52,727 nt of DNA from NCBI RefSeq assembly GCF_018130765.1, contig NZ_JAFCJZ010000012.1, positions 205,001-257,727 of the forward strand. The letters are read 5' to 3'. This DNA is from Bradyrhizobium iriomotense. Its GTDB lineage: Bacteria; Pseudomonadota; Alphaproteobacteria; Rhizobiales; Xanthobacteraceae. Shown here piece by piece: positions 20,676 to 29,269 of this stretch (position 1 is its first letter; the number at the start of each line of letters is the position of its first letter). Under the pieces are notes generated by a model. It was not told the origin of the DNA and did not search any database. It saw only the letters and a list, made by a program, of their open reading frames with translations. A program made the position numbers and the translations under genes.

Positions 20676-21853
20676 TGACGATCACCGCGCCGACGCCGAT
20701 CGAAACCACGGCGAAGTCGCCGCTCGGCGATGCCGTTCCGATCACGCGCAAGCCGTTCGCCCCATCGCCGCTCAACAGGCGGCGGTGGCAGAACTTCAAG
20801 GCCAACCGGCGCGGCTACTGGTCGTTCTGGATCTTCATCACCCTGTTCGTGGTCTCGCTGTTCGCCGAGCTGATCGCCAACGATCGGCCCTTCCTGATCA
20901 AGTTCGACGGGCGTCTCTACTGGCCGGCTTTCGTCACCTACTCGGAGACCACCTTCGGCGGCGATTTCGAGACGGCGGCCGACTACCGCGATCCCTATCT
21001 GCAGAAGCTCATCAAGGACAAGGGCGGCACCATCGTCTGGCCGCTGATCCGTTACTCCTACGACACCCACAATCTCGACCTGCCGACACCGGCGCCGTCG
21101 CCGCCGACCTGGATGCTGACCGAGAAGCAGTGCCAGCCGGTGGTGGAGAAGAAGGGGCTGAAGGGCTGCCGCGACCTCGAATACAATTGGCTCGGCACTG
21201 ACGATCAGGGCCGCGACGTGGTGGCGCGGCTGATCTACGGCTTCCGCATCTCGGTGCTGTTCGGCCTTTGCCTCACCATCGTCTCGTCCGTCATCGGCAT
21301 CGCAGCGGGCGCGGTGCAAGGCTATTTCGGCGGGCGGGTCGATCTCATCTTCCAGCGCTTCATCGAGATCTGGACGGCGATTCCCTCGCTCTATCTTCTC
21401 CTGATCCTGTCGTCGGTGCTCGTGCCCGGCTTCTTCGTGCTGCTCGGCATTCTCCTGCTGTTCTCATGGGTCTCGCTGGTCGGTCTCGTGCGAGCCGAAT
21501 TCCTGCGCGGACGCAACTTCGAATATATCCAGGCGGCGCGGGCGCTCGGCGTCTCCAACCCGGTCATCATGTTCCGCCACCTGCTGCCGAACGCGATGGT
21601 CGCGACCATGACGTTCCTGCCCTTCATCGTGTCGAGCTCGGTGATGACGTTGACGGCGCTCGATTTCCTCGGCTTCGGCCTGCCGCCGGGATCGCCCTCG
21701 CTCGGTGAGCTGCTGTCGCAGGCCAAGGCCAATGTGCAGGCGCCGTGGCTCGGCTTCTCCGGCTTCTTCTCGGTCGCGATCATGCTGTCGCTCCTGATCT
21801 TCATCGGCGAAGCCGTGCGCGACGCCTTCGATCCGCGCAAGACGTTCAGGTAA
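20675..21853 (+). CDS. yejE: Microcin C/peptide ABC transporter permease
   Basis: A 392-residue permease of the DppC/OppC class. The N-terminal cytoplasmic tail leads into a first span (FWIFITLFVVSLFAELIAN), then the large periplasmic insert typical of YejE (about residues 68-180, including LGTDDQGRDVVARLIYGF at its end), and five more spans with the permease loop RALGVSNPVIMFRHLLPNAM. It starts at ATG 20675, coupled to yejB, and yejF begins four bases after its stop. Confidence 0.92.
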   Translation: MTITAPTPIETTAKSPLGDAVPITRKPFAPSPLNRRRWQNFKANRRGYWSFWIFITLFVVSLFAELIANDRPFLIKFDGRLYWPAFVTYSETTFGGDFETAADYRDPYLQKLIKDKGGTIVWPLIRYSYDTHNLDLPTPAPSPPTWMLTEKQCQPVVEKKGLKGCRDLEYNWLGTDDQGRDVVARLIYGFRISVLFGLCLTIVSSVIGIAAGAVQGYFGGRVDLIFQRFIEIWTAIPSLYLLLILSSVLVPGFFVLLGILLLFSWVSLVGLVRAEFLRGRNFEYIQAARALGVSNPVIMFRHLLPNAMVATMTFLPFIVSSSVMTLTALDFLGFGLPPGSPSLGELLSQAKANVQAPWLGFSGFFSVAIMLSLLIFIGEAVRDAFDPRKTFR

Positions 21854-21857
21854 GGCC

Positions 21858-23495
21858 ATGGACGCGATCAACCAACCCCTGCTCAGCGTGCGCGACCTTT
21901 CGGTGGCCTTCCACCAGGGCGGCGCCACCACGCTTGCGGTCGACAAGGTCTCGTTCCAGATCAAGCGCGGCGAATGCGTCGCGCTGGTCGGTGAGTCCGG
22001 CTCCGGCAAGTCGGTCAGTGCGCTTTCGATCCTGAAGCTCCTGCCGTACCCCAACGCCTCCCATCCCTCGGGCAGCATCCGCTTCAAGGGACAGGAGCTG
22101 ATCGACCAATCCGAGCGGCAGATGCGGGAGATCAGAGGCAGCGACATCTCCATCATCTTCCAGGAGCCGATGACCTCGCTCAACCCGCTGCACACGATCG
22201 AGGCGCAGATCGGCGAGATCATCCAGCTGCATAATCCGACCAGCAATGGAGAGGCGCGCAAGCGGACGCTGGAGCTGCTGACACAGGTCGGCATTCCCGA
22301 GCCCGAGACGCGACTGAAGAGCTATCCGCACCAGCTCTCCGGCGGCCAGCGACAGCGCGTGATGATCGCGATGGCGCTCGCCAACGAACCGGACCTGTTG
22401 ATCGCAGACGAGCCGACGACGGCACTCGATGTCACCGTGCAGGCGCAGATCCTGGCGCTGCTCGCCGAGATCCGCTCGCGGCTCGGCATGAGCCTGCTTT
22501 TCATCACCCACGACCTCGGCATCGTGCGCCGCATCGCCGACACGGTCTGTGTCATGAAGGGCGGCGTGATCGTCGAGCAGGGGCCGGTCGAGCAGGTCTT
22601 CAAGACCCCGAAGCATTCCTATACGCGCGACCTGCTCGCGGCCGAGCCCAAGCCCGATCCGGCGCCGCCGCAGCCGAGCGCGCCGGTGGTGATGTCGGCC
22701 GATGACCTGAGAGTGTGGTTTCCGATCAAGCGCGGCCTGATGCGCAAGACGGTCGGTCACATCAAGGCGGTCGACGGCGTCAGCGTCGCCGTGCGCAAGG
22801 GCGAGACGCTCGGCGTCGTCGGAGAATCCGGCTCCGGCAAGACCACGCTGGGGCTGGCGCTGCTGCGGCTGATCTCCTCGAATGGGCGCATCGTGTTCCT
22901 GGGGAAGGATATCCAGGGCCTGCGCTTCAAGGAGATGCGGCCGTTCCGGCGCGACATGCAGATCGTGTTCCAGGACCCGTTCGGCTCGCTCAGCCCGCGC
23001 ATGTCGGTCGCCGACATCATCGCCGAAGGCCTCTCCGTGCATCAGCCGAAGCTGTCGGGCGAGGAGCGCGAGGCGCGCGTCGTCAAGGCGCTGGAGGATG
23101 TCGGGCTCAATCCGGATACGCGTTTCCGCTATCCGCACGAATTCTCCGGCGGCCAGCGCCAGCGCATCAGCATCGCGCGCGCGGTGGTGCTGGAGCCGGA
23201 TTTCGTCGTGCTGGACGAGCCGACCAGCGCGCTCGACATGCTGTTCCAGGCGCAGATGGTGGATCTGTTGCGCGAGCTCCAGCGCAAGCGCGAGCTCACC
23301 TACATGTTCATCTCGCACGATCTGCGCGTCGTCGCCTCGCTCGCCAGCCATCTCATCGTAATGCGCGGCGGCAAGGTGGTCGAGGAAGGCCAGGCAGCCG
23401 AGTTGTTCAAGCACCCGAAGACGGATTACACGCGCGCGCTGTTTGCCGCCGCATTCCGGCTGGAGACGGCGGGCAACGGGGCGGTGGCGACGTAA
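21858..23495 (+). CDS. yejF: Dual-domain peptide ABC transporter ATPase
   Basis: A 545-residue protein with two complete ABC domains, as in YejF. The first has Walker A GESGSGKS, signature LSGGQRQRVMIAMAL and Walker B LLIADEPTTALD; the second repeats these as GESGSGKTT, FSGGQRQRISIARAV and FVVLDEPTSALD. Each domain is followed by the oligopeptide-type C-terminal extension (KHSYTRDLLAAEP and KTDYTRALFAAAF). It energises the YejB-YejE channel at the cytoplasmic face and is the last gene of the five-gene operon. Confidence 0.95.
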   Translation: MDAINQPLLSVRDLSVAFHQGGATTLAVDKVSFQIKRGECVALVGESGSGKSVSALSILKLLPYPNASHPSGSIRFKGQELIDQSERQMREIRGSDISIIFQEPMTSLNPLHTIEAQIGEIIQLHNPTSNGEARKRTLELLTQVGIPEPETRLKSYPHQLSGGQRQRVMIAMALANEPDLLIADEPTTALDVTVQAQILALLAEIRSRLGMSLLFITHDLGIVRRIADTVCVMKGGVIVEQGPVEQVFKTPKHSYTRDLLAAEPKPDPAPPQPSAPVVMSADDLRVWFPIKRGLMRKTVGHIKAVDGVSVAVRKGETLGVVGESGSGKTTLGLALLRLISSNGRIVFLGKDIQGLRFKEMRPFRRDMQIVFQDPFGSLSPRMSVADIIAEGLSVHQPKLSGEEREARVVKALEDVGLNPDTRFRYPHEFSGGQRQRISIARAVVLEPDFVVLDEPTSALDMLFQAQMVDLLRELQRKRELTYMFISHDLRVVASLASHLIVMRGGKVVEEGQAAELFKHPKTDYTRALFAAAFRLETAGNGAVAT

Positions 23496-23499
23496 CGTT

Positions 23500-23535
23500 C
23501 GTCATTCCGGGGGGGCGTAGCGCGTCCCCGGGGAT
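23500..23535. repeat. Fragment of GC-rich intergenic repeat
   Basis: CGTCATTCCGGGGGGGCG, then CGCGTCCCCGGGG, is a short self-complementary remnant after yejF, similar in style to the repeat inside the urease cluster at 52155-52249. Confidence 0.35.
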
Positions 23536-23584
23536 GCTTCTGCTTGTAGCGAAAGCGGGATTGCGCCTACCAGATCGAGTTGAT

Positions 23585-23812
23585 CTACGCGGCGCGTTCC
23601 TTGTCTCGTTCCTCGACCGTGGTCGCTGTCTCTTCCAGCTTCTTTTCGTAATTTTCCGCGAACTTCTCGATGCTATCGGCCCACATCCTCAGCATCGAGG
23701 CCTGAAAGTGGATTATCGGATTCAAGGCATTCATGCCGATTGCTGTCGCTGCGGCTATGCGCCGTTGTGGATCGCGCGCGGGATCGTTTGCGGTAGCGGT
23801 CTTGTCTGCCAT
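23585..23812 (-). CDS. Small phasin-like protein
   Basis: A 75-residue protein starting at ATG 23812, eight bases after a strong AAGGAG site. It has a charged, disordered N-terminus and an amphipathic helical segment (FQASMLRMWADSIEKFAENY) of the sort seen in phasin-type granule-associated proteins; it ends in a highly charged Glu/Lys/Arg tail. A phasin role is a suggestion from composition only. It lies 25 bases downstream of another small gene on the same strand and probably shares its transcript. Confidence 0.65.
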   Translation of the reverse strand: MADKTATANDPARDPQRRIAAATAIGMNALNPIIHFQASMLRMWADSIEKFAENYEKKLEETATTVEERDKERAA

Positions 23813-23837
23813 CGTATTCGCTCCTTCGCTCTGGGTG

Positions 23838-24131
23838 TTACGGCCTAAGGTCACCTCTCCGGTCGTGAATGCGTGCTTCTAAACGCTCGGCCAAAATCTG
23901 GTCTGCCGCGAGCCGCGCGCATTGGTCGTCATGCAGTTCATCCAATTTTTTCAAGTAAGCGACTGCGGCTATTTGCAGGAGATCGAAATCATCTTCGCCG
24001 ATATCGCGAAGATCGGCGATGTAGCGGTAGAGGGCGGAACGCCTGTTATCATTCTCGCTGATGCCGCTATGGAGCAGCAAATAGTTCCGCCAAGCGAATG
24101 CACACGCGCCTTCTCTGGCTTGAGAGCTCAT
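23838..24131 (-). CDS. Conserved small hypothetical protein
   Basis: A 97-residue, probably cytoplasmic and helical protein (ACAFAWRNYLLLHSGISEND, then YRYIADLRDIGEDDFDLLQI). A good GGAGG site lies five bases before ATG 24131, which supports translation. I recall similar short proteins of unknown function in Bradyrhizobium. It is followed by the phasin-like gene on the same strand. Codon use is somewhat less G+C-rich than that of the neighbouring yej genes. Confidence 0.6.
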   Translation of the reverse strand: MSSQAREGACAFAWRNYLLLHSGISENDNRRSALYRYIADLRDIGEDDFDLLQIAAVAYLKKLDELHDDQCARLAADQILAERLEARIHDRRGDLRP

Positions 24132-24414
24132 GGGGACCTCCCAAAGCCAGAGAAAGATCGACGGCGCGTTTCGTTCCGCAAGTCTCTCAGTTGTAACGTT
24201 GTTCCGTAGCTGCGCAGCGAGGTGCTATCAGCCGGCGGCGGGTTGCCCGTCGAGCGACGGTTTGGCCAATGATCGTCGCGTGTGTTCCCTGAGAGCTTGT
24301 TGGGAACATATGAGATTGCCGGTTCTATCTGCGCTGGAGTGTCGCAGTCGGCTCCGCTCAGATTCATCGATATTCATAGTAATATCCGGCCTTGAGCTTA
24401 TTGCGGAGCCGGTG

Positions 24415-24669
24415 ATGGCTTCAAAGCTGTCTTCGGGTGCTGTCGCCACCTTGCTACTGGTCGGAGCAACAGTGCTCTTGATCGCAAGTCGGCCACCTGC
24501 GTGGATATTGCTGCTGCTCGGTTCCTTCGCACTGGCGGCGCTGTATATCGTCGCGAGAACGAGGTCGCGTTACGATCCGCTCGATCCACGCTTCGGCAGC
24601 TGCATCCCTCCGATGTCCAAGCCGAAGACCAGCACCGGCAACGTGCCGAAGCCGCATAGCGATGTCTGA
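24415..24669 (+). CDS. Putative small membrane protein
   Basis: An 84-residue open frame from ATG 24415, six bases after a GGAG site. It has two hydrophobic segments (GAVATLLLVGATVLLIAS and AWILLLLGSFALAALYIVA) followed by a polar tail with RTRSRYDPLDPRFG. The frame is open upstream to 24130, but that part reads as non-coding, so I take the short form. No function is recognisable. The 283 bases between this gene and the small gene at 23838-24131 hold nothing I can support. Confidence 0.45.
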   Translation: MASKLSSGAVATLLLVGATVLLIASRPPAWILLLLGSFALAALYIVARTRSRYDPLDPRFGSCIPPMSKPKTSTGNVPKPHSDV

Positions 24670-24777
24670 CATTCATCAGGCGGCGATTGGCTTCGGCCCG
24701 AGACGAAAATGCGGCCATATCGATTTCGACATCGCCTTCCGAAAGTAAAGTGGACGCGGCAAATCGTGGTAGACACC

Positions 24778-25632
24778 CTACAGCCGCTTGATCGCCTCCA
24801 CCTCACTGCCTGCCGCCTTGATCCGCGCGATCGCCGGCTCGACCGACTCGATCGCGGTCGCCATGTGATACGCATTGGCATGGACCATGGTGTGGCCGTC
24901 GCGGACGATCGCGACATGGCCCTTCCAGAAGATCAGGTCGCCGCGCAGCAAGCTGCCCCGCTCGTGCGGCTCCAGCGCGCGGCCGAGGCTCGCTAGCTGC
25001 ATGTCGCTGTCGCGCGGGCAGCCTATCCCCGCGGCGGTCAGCGACACCTGCACGAGGCCCGAGCAATCGATGCCAAGGCTGCTCTTGCCGCCCCACAGAT
25101 AGGGCGTGCCGACGAAGCGCTCGGCCACTGCGACGAAATCCGGCTCGCGATGATCGAGCGGGACGAGATGAGCCTTTGGCACGAAGGCCCCATCGCGCGT
25201 CACGGCGAAGCTGCCGTCCTCGCGGGCCACGGCAATCCTCGATCCCAGAACGAGCGTGGCGGCCGGCGGCAGCTTGATGGAAGGACCGGGGAACGCGAAC
25301 GTCCGCAGCGCGCTGACCTTGTGCGTCGGCGCGGCCGCCGGCGTCATCAGCGCCGCGTCGGGCAGCCAGCCGACATAGCCATCGGCATTGAGCTGGCCCC
25401 AGGCCCAGCCCTCGCCGTTGCGATCGTAGACCGTGACGCGCTCGCCGCGCAGCGCCTCCGTCATCAGCATCGCGCCTGAGGACGGCTGCTCGCGCACGGG
25501 CGCGATCGGCTCGACCACCTCGAACTCGTCACCCTCGACGAAGCGCTGCGCCTCGACCTTGCCTTCGAGATATTTGGCGGCGAGATCGCCGCGCGCCGGT
25601 GTCAGCCGTGGATCGCGTCCTGGATCACGCAT
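24778..25632 (-). CDS. NlpC/P60 family cysteine peptidase
   Basis: A 284-residue protein from ATG 25632 (a GTG at 25641 would add three residues). The N-terminal half contains SH3-like segments (PIAPVREQPSSGAMLMTEAL and GWAWGQLNADGYVGWLP). The C-terminal half is an NlpC/P60 domain with catalytic Cys190 in GIDCSG and histidines 239 (GHVAI) and 251 (MVHANAY). Such enzymes cut peptide stems of peptidoglycan or related gamma-glutamyl peptides; no signal peptide is visible. The start overlaps the end of the upstream aminopeptidase gene by eight bases, so the two are probably translated together and may act in sequence on cell-wall peptides. Confidence 0.9.
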   Translation of the reverse strand: MRDPGRDPRLTPARGDLAAKYLEGKVEAQRFVEGDEFEVVEPIAPVREQPSSGAMLMTEALRGERVTVYDRNGEGWAWGQLNADGYVGWLPDAALMTPAAAPTHKVSALRTFAFPGPSIKLPPAATLVLGSRIAVAREDGSFAVTRDGAFVPKAHLVPLDHREPDFVAVAERFVGTPYLWGGKSSLGIDCSGLVQVSLTAAGIGCPRDSDMQLASLGRALEPHERGSLLRGDLIFWKGHVAIVRDGHTMVHANAYHMATAIESVEPAIARIKAAGSEVEAIKRL

Positions 25633-26998
25633 AGCGCTCACTCAGCAAGGCGTAGATGGCGCGCGCGGCTTGGCATTCGCCGCCTTCGGGCCGCGCCGGC
25701 TTCGCCGACGGTGTCCAGCCATAGATGTCGACATGCAGCCAGCTTCCGGCGTGCTCGACGAAACGTTGCAGGAACAGCGCGCAGGTGATCGAGCCGGCGA
25801 AGCCACCCGATGGTGCGTTGGTGATGGTGGCCGTCTTGGAATCCAACCACGCATCGTAAGGCGGCCACAGCGGCATGCGCCACAACGGATCGTTCTCCTT
25901 CACCGCGCAACGCGCGACCTCAGTGGCCAGCGTCTCATCATTGGTGTAAAAGGGCGGTAAATCCGGCCCCAGCGCGACGCGCGCGGCACCCGTCAGCGTG
26001 CCCAGGTCGATCAGCAGATCGGGCTTCTCCTCGTCCGCCAATGCCAATGCATCGGCGAGCACCAGCCGGCCCTCCGCATCCGTGTTGCCGATCTCGACCG
26101 TGATGCCCTTGCGCGAGGTAAAGATGTCGAGGGGGCGGAAGGCATTGCCGGCGACTGCGTTCTCCACCGCAGGAATCAGTACGCGCAGCCGCACCTTCAG
26201 CTTGGCGTCCATCACCATGCGCGCCAGCGCCAGCACGTTGGCGGCGCCGCCCATATCCTTCTTCATGATCAGCATGCCGCTCGACGGCTTGAGATCGAGC
26301 CCGCCGGTGTCGAAGCACACGCCCTTGCCGACCAGCGTCACCTTGGGATGAGCAGGGTCGCCCCAGCCGATATCGATCAGCCGTGGTGCGCGGTCGGAGG
26401 CCATGCCGACGGCATGGATCAGCGGGAAATTGGTCTTCAGATCCTCACCGATGGTGCAGTTAAAGCTCGCGCCGAACTCGGCGGCGAGCGCTTGCGCGGC
26501 TGCGGCGAGCTGCTCCGGGCCCATGTCGTTGGAGGGCGTGTTGATGAGGTCGCGCGCCAGCATCGCGGCGTCCGCGATGCGGTCGATCTCGGCGGCATCG
26601 ACGCCGTCGGGCGGCACCAGGCGGACCTCGGGCCTTTCGGCCTTGCGGTAGCGGGAAAAGCGGTAGCACCCCAGCGCAAAAGCGAGCGCCGCCAGCCGCG
26701 CATCGTGCGGTGCATTGGCGAAGCGATAGGTCCCCGGCGGCAGCAGGCCGGGCAGGGCGCCCGGCCGGAACAGATCGCGCGATCTAGCTCCTTCATCCTC
26801 GAGGCCGAACAGCACTTGCGCGATCGCCCCATCGGGTGCGGGCAGCGCGAGATAGCCGCCCGGCTCGGCGGAATAAGCGCTGGCGGTCGCGAACTGGCGT
26901 TGCGCCGGCGGTAGCGTCTCGGCGACCTGATCCCAGCTCGACTTGGTGACGAAGGTGATCGGGATAGCGGTTGAGGACGTCTCGAAGACAGAGGGCAT
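25625..26998 (-). CDS. Leucyl aminopeptidase family protein (M17)
   Basis: A 457-residue cytosolic metallo-aminopeptidase. The C-terminal M17 catalytic domain shows the metal-binding motifs GKGVCFDTGG (224-233, with Lys225 and Asp230), KKDMGGAA (246-253) and the family signature NTDAEGRL (305-312). The N-terminal ~140 residues are a divergent macrodomain-like region. It resembles the shorter PepB/PepA-related rhizobial members more than PepA itself. It is the first gene of a two-gene unit with the NlpC/P60 gene. Confidence 0.92.
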   Translation of the reverse strand: MPSVFETSSTAIPITFVTKSSWDQVAETLPPAQRQFATASAYSAEPGGYLALPAPDGAIAQVLFGLEDEGARSRDLFRPGALPGLLPPGTYRFANAPHDARLAALAFALGCYRFSRYRKAERPEVRLVPPDGVDAAEIDRIADAAMLARDLINTPSNDMGPEQLAAAAQALAAEFGASFNCTIGEDLKTNFPLIHAVGMASDRAPRLIDIGWGDPAHPKVTLVGKGVCFDTGGLDLKPSSGMLIMKKDMGGAANVLALARMVMDAKLKVRLRVLIPAVENAVAGNAFRPLDIFTSRKGITVEIGNTDAEGRLVLADALALADEEKPDLLIDLGTLTGAARVALGPDLPPFYTNDETLATEVARCAVKENDPLWRMPLWPPYDAWLDSKTATITNAPSGGFAGSITCALFLQRFVEHAGSWLHVDIYGWTPSAKPARPEGGECQAARAIYALLSERYA

Positions 26999-27194
26999 TG
27001 GCGGGTCCGGATCGTCGGGTCATGCGAACTCCAGAAGACTTCGCAGAGTTTTGCCGTGGCCGCAATCGGCTTTGCTCTCACCGCTCAGTGAGCCGCTACT
27101 CGCAGCAAGTGGGCCATGCTAGGTTCCGGCAATGGCTGCCAGGTGTGCGGAGATCGCCGGCAGCTGGAGGCGAGGCCTGCCGGGAGGAAATGCA

Positions 27195-27398
27195 ATGGAA
27201 TTTGTGTGGAGCGTGGTCACGTTCATCGGCCAGGCCGTCGAGGCGATCTTTGGCTATGTCGAGCATCATCATTGGATATTTGCCTTCCTTGCTGGCGGCT
27301 ACGTCTTCTATCTTCACGACCGCTCCGTCCACGCGCGCTTCGATGCGCTCGACAAGCGCGTCGACGAAATCCGCAAGCGCCTTGCCATCGAATATTGA
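27195..27398 (+). CDS. Small single-span membrane protein
   Basis: A 67-residue protein starting at ATG 27195, behind a GGGAGGA site about six bases upstream. One hydrophobic stretch (about residues 26-41, HWIFAFLAGGYVFYLHD) separates a short amphipathic N-terminus from a charged coiled-coil-like tail (RFDALDKRVDEIRKRLAIE). The function is unknown. An opposite-strand frame over the same region is less convincing because it lacks these features. Confidence 0.6.
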   Translation: MEFVWSVVTFIGQAVEAIFGYVEHHHWIFAFLAGGYVFYLHDRSVHARFDALDKRVDEIRKRLAIEY

Positions 27399-27614
27399 TC
27401 GGACGAAACGAAACCGCTGTGAGGCAGCTCTCGTATCCACGTTGAGAACTGCCGTTCACGAGAGCGCGGTCGCAGAGCTTTACTAGCGCTGCGGTTGTGG
27501 CATTATTGGCGAATATTTTAGATTGTGCCGCGCATTTCTGCACGCATCGAGGGCAGGAATGCGATTGCCAGAGTGATTCTTGCCCGGGCTGAGACCGGCA
27601 TCAAACTATTCGTC

Positions 27615-27640
27615 GAAGGCAATTTCTGAAGGCAATTTCT
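27615..27640 (+). repeat. Tandem duplication of 13 bases
   Basis: GAAGGCAATTTCT occurs twice head to tail (27615-27627 and 27628-27640), about 45 bases upstream of the phosphoesterase gene. The rest of the 286-bp gap holds nothing else I can identify. Confidence 0.8.
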
Positions 27641-27684
27641 CTCATCGTTTTGGGCGGCGCAGCATTCGCAATGAGCGGCGCAAA

Positions 27685-29181
27685 ATGGATAGATCGTTCG
27701 TTATTGCGCAGATCTCCGACCTGCATCTGGACGGGTCAGGCCGGCTGCTTGCGACGATCGAGGCACTCGGCGCTGCTCTGCGCGAGAGCATGGCGGACTT
27801 CGCCGGCGTTCCCGATCGCATCTTGCTGATCACGGGCGATCTCGTGGACGACCCGACGCCGCGCGCGCTTGACGAAGCGCTCGCGGTCATCGCGTCCTTC
27901 CGGCAGACCGGGCTGTTCACCGACATCCAGGCGGTCGCCGGCAATCACGACGTCAAGCGGGCGAGCCAGCGTGTGGGCCGTCACGACGTCTACGACTACC
28001 TGCATCTGCCGCGGACCTCGAAGAGCGTCTACTACCGTCAGGCCGGCCTTGATCTGGTGCTGCTGGATTCCAACCGCGCGAGCCTCACGAAACTTGCAAG
28101 CGGTAATATCGACCAGGGCACCTACAGCGCCATGGTTGCCGATTCCGCCCGGCTGAGTGTCGAGCTCGCAGGCAGCCTTGGATCGGCGGGACGCGCCGAT
28201 TATTTCGAGCCGGCCGAAAACCTGGTGCGGGTGCTGGCGCTGCACCATCATCCGCTGCCGCAGGCGACCGGCGAAGGAAAGCGGTTTCTCGGCGCGCCGG
28301 ATGAGCCGCTGATGTATCTCGCCGCGCCCGCCACCTTCCTCGAAGCGGCGACCTCGCTCAACATCGATCTGGTTCTGCACGGTCACCGGCATGTCGAGGG
28401 ACTAACCCGCTATTCGATTCCGGATCCGCGCGCGACGCGGAGCCAGAGCAGTGAAGCGTTCTGGCGCACGATCTACGTGCTGTCCTGTCCATCCTCGACC
28501 GGGCAGGGCGGCGACGATGCCGGATTCAACATCATCCATTTTGGTCCGATGTCCGATGCCGGCAATTCCGAATATGGATTTGCGATCGCGCGCCATTCGC
28601 GGCCGCGCAATGGTGGCGGTTTCCGCCTGCTCGACTCGAACCTGCCGGATGGCATCATCCGCCTGCCGGCAGGGCGGGATTACTCCCGCGATCCGGCCGT
28701 CCAGACGGTGATCGAGATCGCTTCAATGGCGACGCTGAGGCGGGATCAGGTGGCGGCACTGGCGCGCCGGCTGCTGATGCGCCGTGCCTTCTACGCCGAC
28801 AGCGAGCCGGTTTCGGCGGATGCGCTCCATACCTACCTCATCACCTCTCAGGGCTGGGCCGATCTCGACCGCAAGTTCTCGAGATCGGTGTCCAGTCATG
28901 ATGCGGCCGCGGTTGCCGCGGTGGCGGTGCTGCTGCGCCGGCTGGTCGAGCAATCCGCCGGCGTGCTTGGCATCGATCCGCTTCAGCTCGACGAGCTTCT
29001 TGCGAGGCGTCTGGTCAGCCCCGAGGATCTCCGGCGCGAATGCCAGGGAATGCCGTGCACGGACACCGGCGGCGTCGAGGCGCAGGTGCTGCAATTGCTG
29101 CGGGACCTGAACGAGCAAGTGAAGGTGCTCGGCCTCGATCTGGGGCTCGGCGGCGAGGCCCCGCTGCAGACGCCGCCGTGA
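27685..29181 (+). CDS. Calcineurin-like metallophosphoesterase with C-terminal extension
   Basis: A 498-residue protein from ATG 27685. The N-terminal metallophosphoesterase domain is complete: DLH (residues 12-14), GDLVDD (51-56), GNHD (86-89), the HHH cluster (187-189) and GHRH (233-236), which together bind a di-metal centre. Beyond about residue 260 there are some 240 residues that I cannot assign; they are partly helical, with VAALARRLLMRRAFYADSEP and a basic/acidic helix cluster at the end. No signal peptide or membrane segment is visible. Its substrate (phosphoester, cyclic nucleotide or nucleic acid) is unknown. tadD follows 88 bases later on the same strand. Confidence 0.85.
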   Translation: MDRSFVIAQISDLHLDGSGRLLATIEALGAALRESMADFAGVPDRILLITGDLVDDPTPRALDEALAVIASFRQTGLFTDIQAVAGNHDVKRASQRVGRHDVYDYLHLPRTSKSVYYRQAGLDLVLLDSNRASLTKLASGNIDQGTYSAMVADSARLSVELAGSLGSAGRADYFEPAENLVRVLALHHHPLPQATGEGKRFLGAPDEPLMYLAAPATFLEAATSLNIDLVLHGHRHVEGLTRYSIPDPRATRSQSSEAFWRTIYVLSCPSSTGQGGDDAGFNIIHFGPMSDAGNSEYGFAIARHSRPRNGGGFRLLDSNLPDGIIRLPAGRDYSRDPAVQTVIEIASMATLRRDQVAALARRLLMRRAFYADSEPVSADALHTYLITSQGWADLDRKFSRSVSSHDAAAVAAVAVLLRRLVEQSAGVLGIDPLQLDELLARRLVSPEDLRRECQGMPCTDTGGVEAQVLQLLRDLNEQVKVLGLDLGLGGEAPLQTPP

Positions 29182-29193
29182 GGGCCGTCCGGC

Positions 29194-29216
29194 GTTAACC
29201 GGCCATTAGGGTTAAC
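29194..29216. promoter_or_regulatory. GTTAAC pair upstream of tadD
   Basis: GTTAACC (29194-29200) and GGTTAAC (29210-29216) form an inverted repeat with a nine-base spacer, about 55 bases before tadD. TTAAC is the core of CtrA sites, but the spacing is not the TTAA-N7-TTAA of a full site, so assignment to CtrA is uncertain. Confidence 0.35.
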
Positions 29217-29269
29217 AGTCTATTGCTGGCGCGTTCGGCTCGATCCATCCGCTCGAGAGTCAAAGCGTC

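Noticed and set aside
21846..23414. A 522-codon minus-strand frame over yejF
   Set aside because: Antisense to both ABC domains of YejF, with no independent coding signal.
24130..24414. N-terminal extension of the small membrane protein gene, or a separate gene on either strand
   Set aside because: Both strands have open frames, but neither has a good start, domain or coding-like composition, so I left the segment as intergenic.
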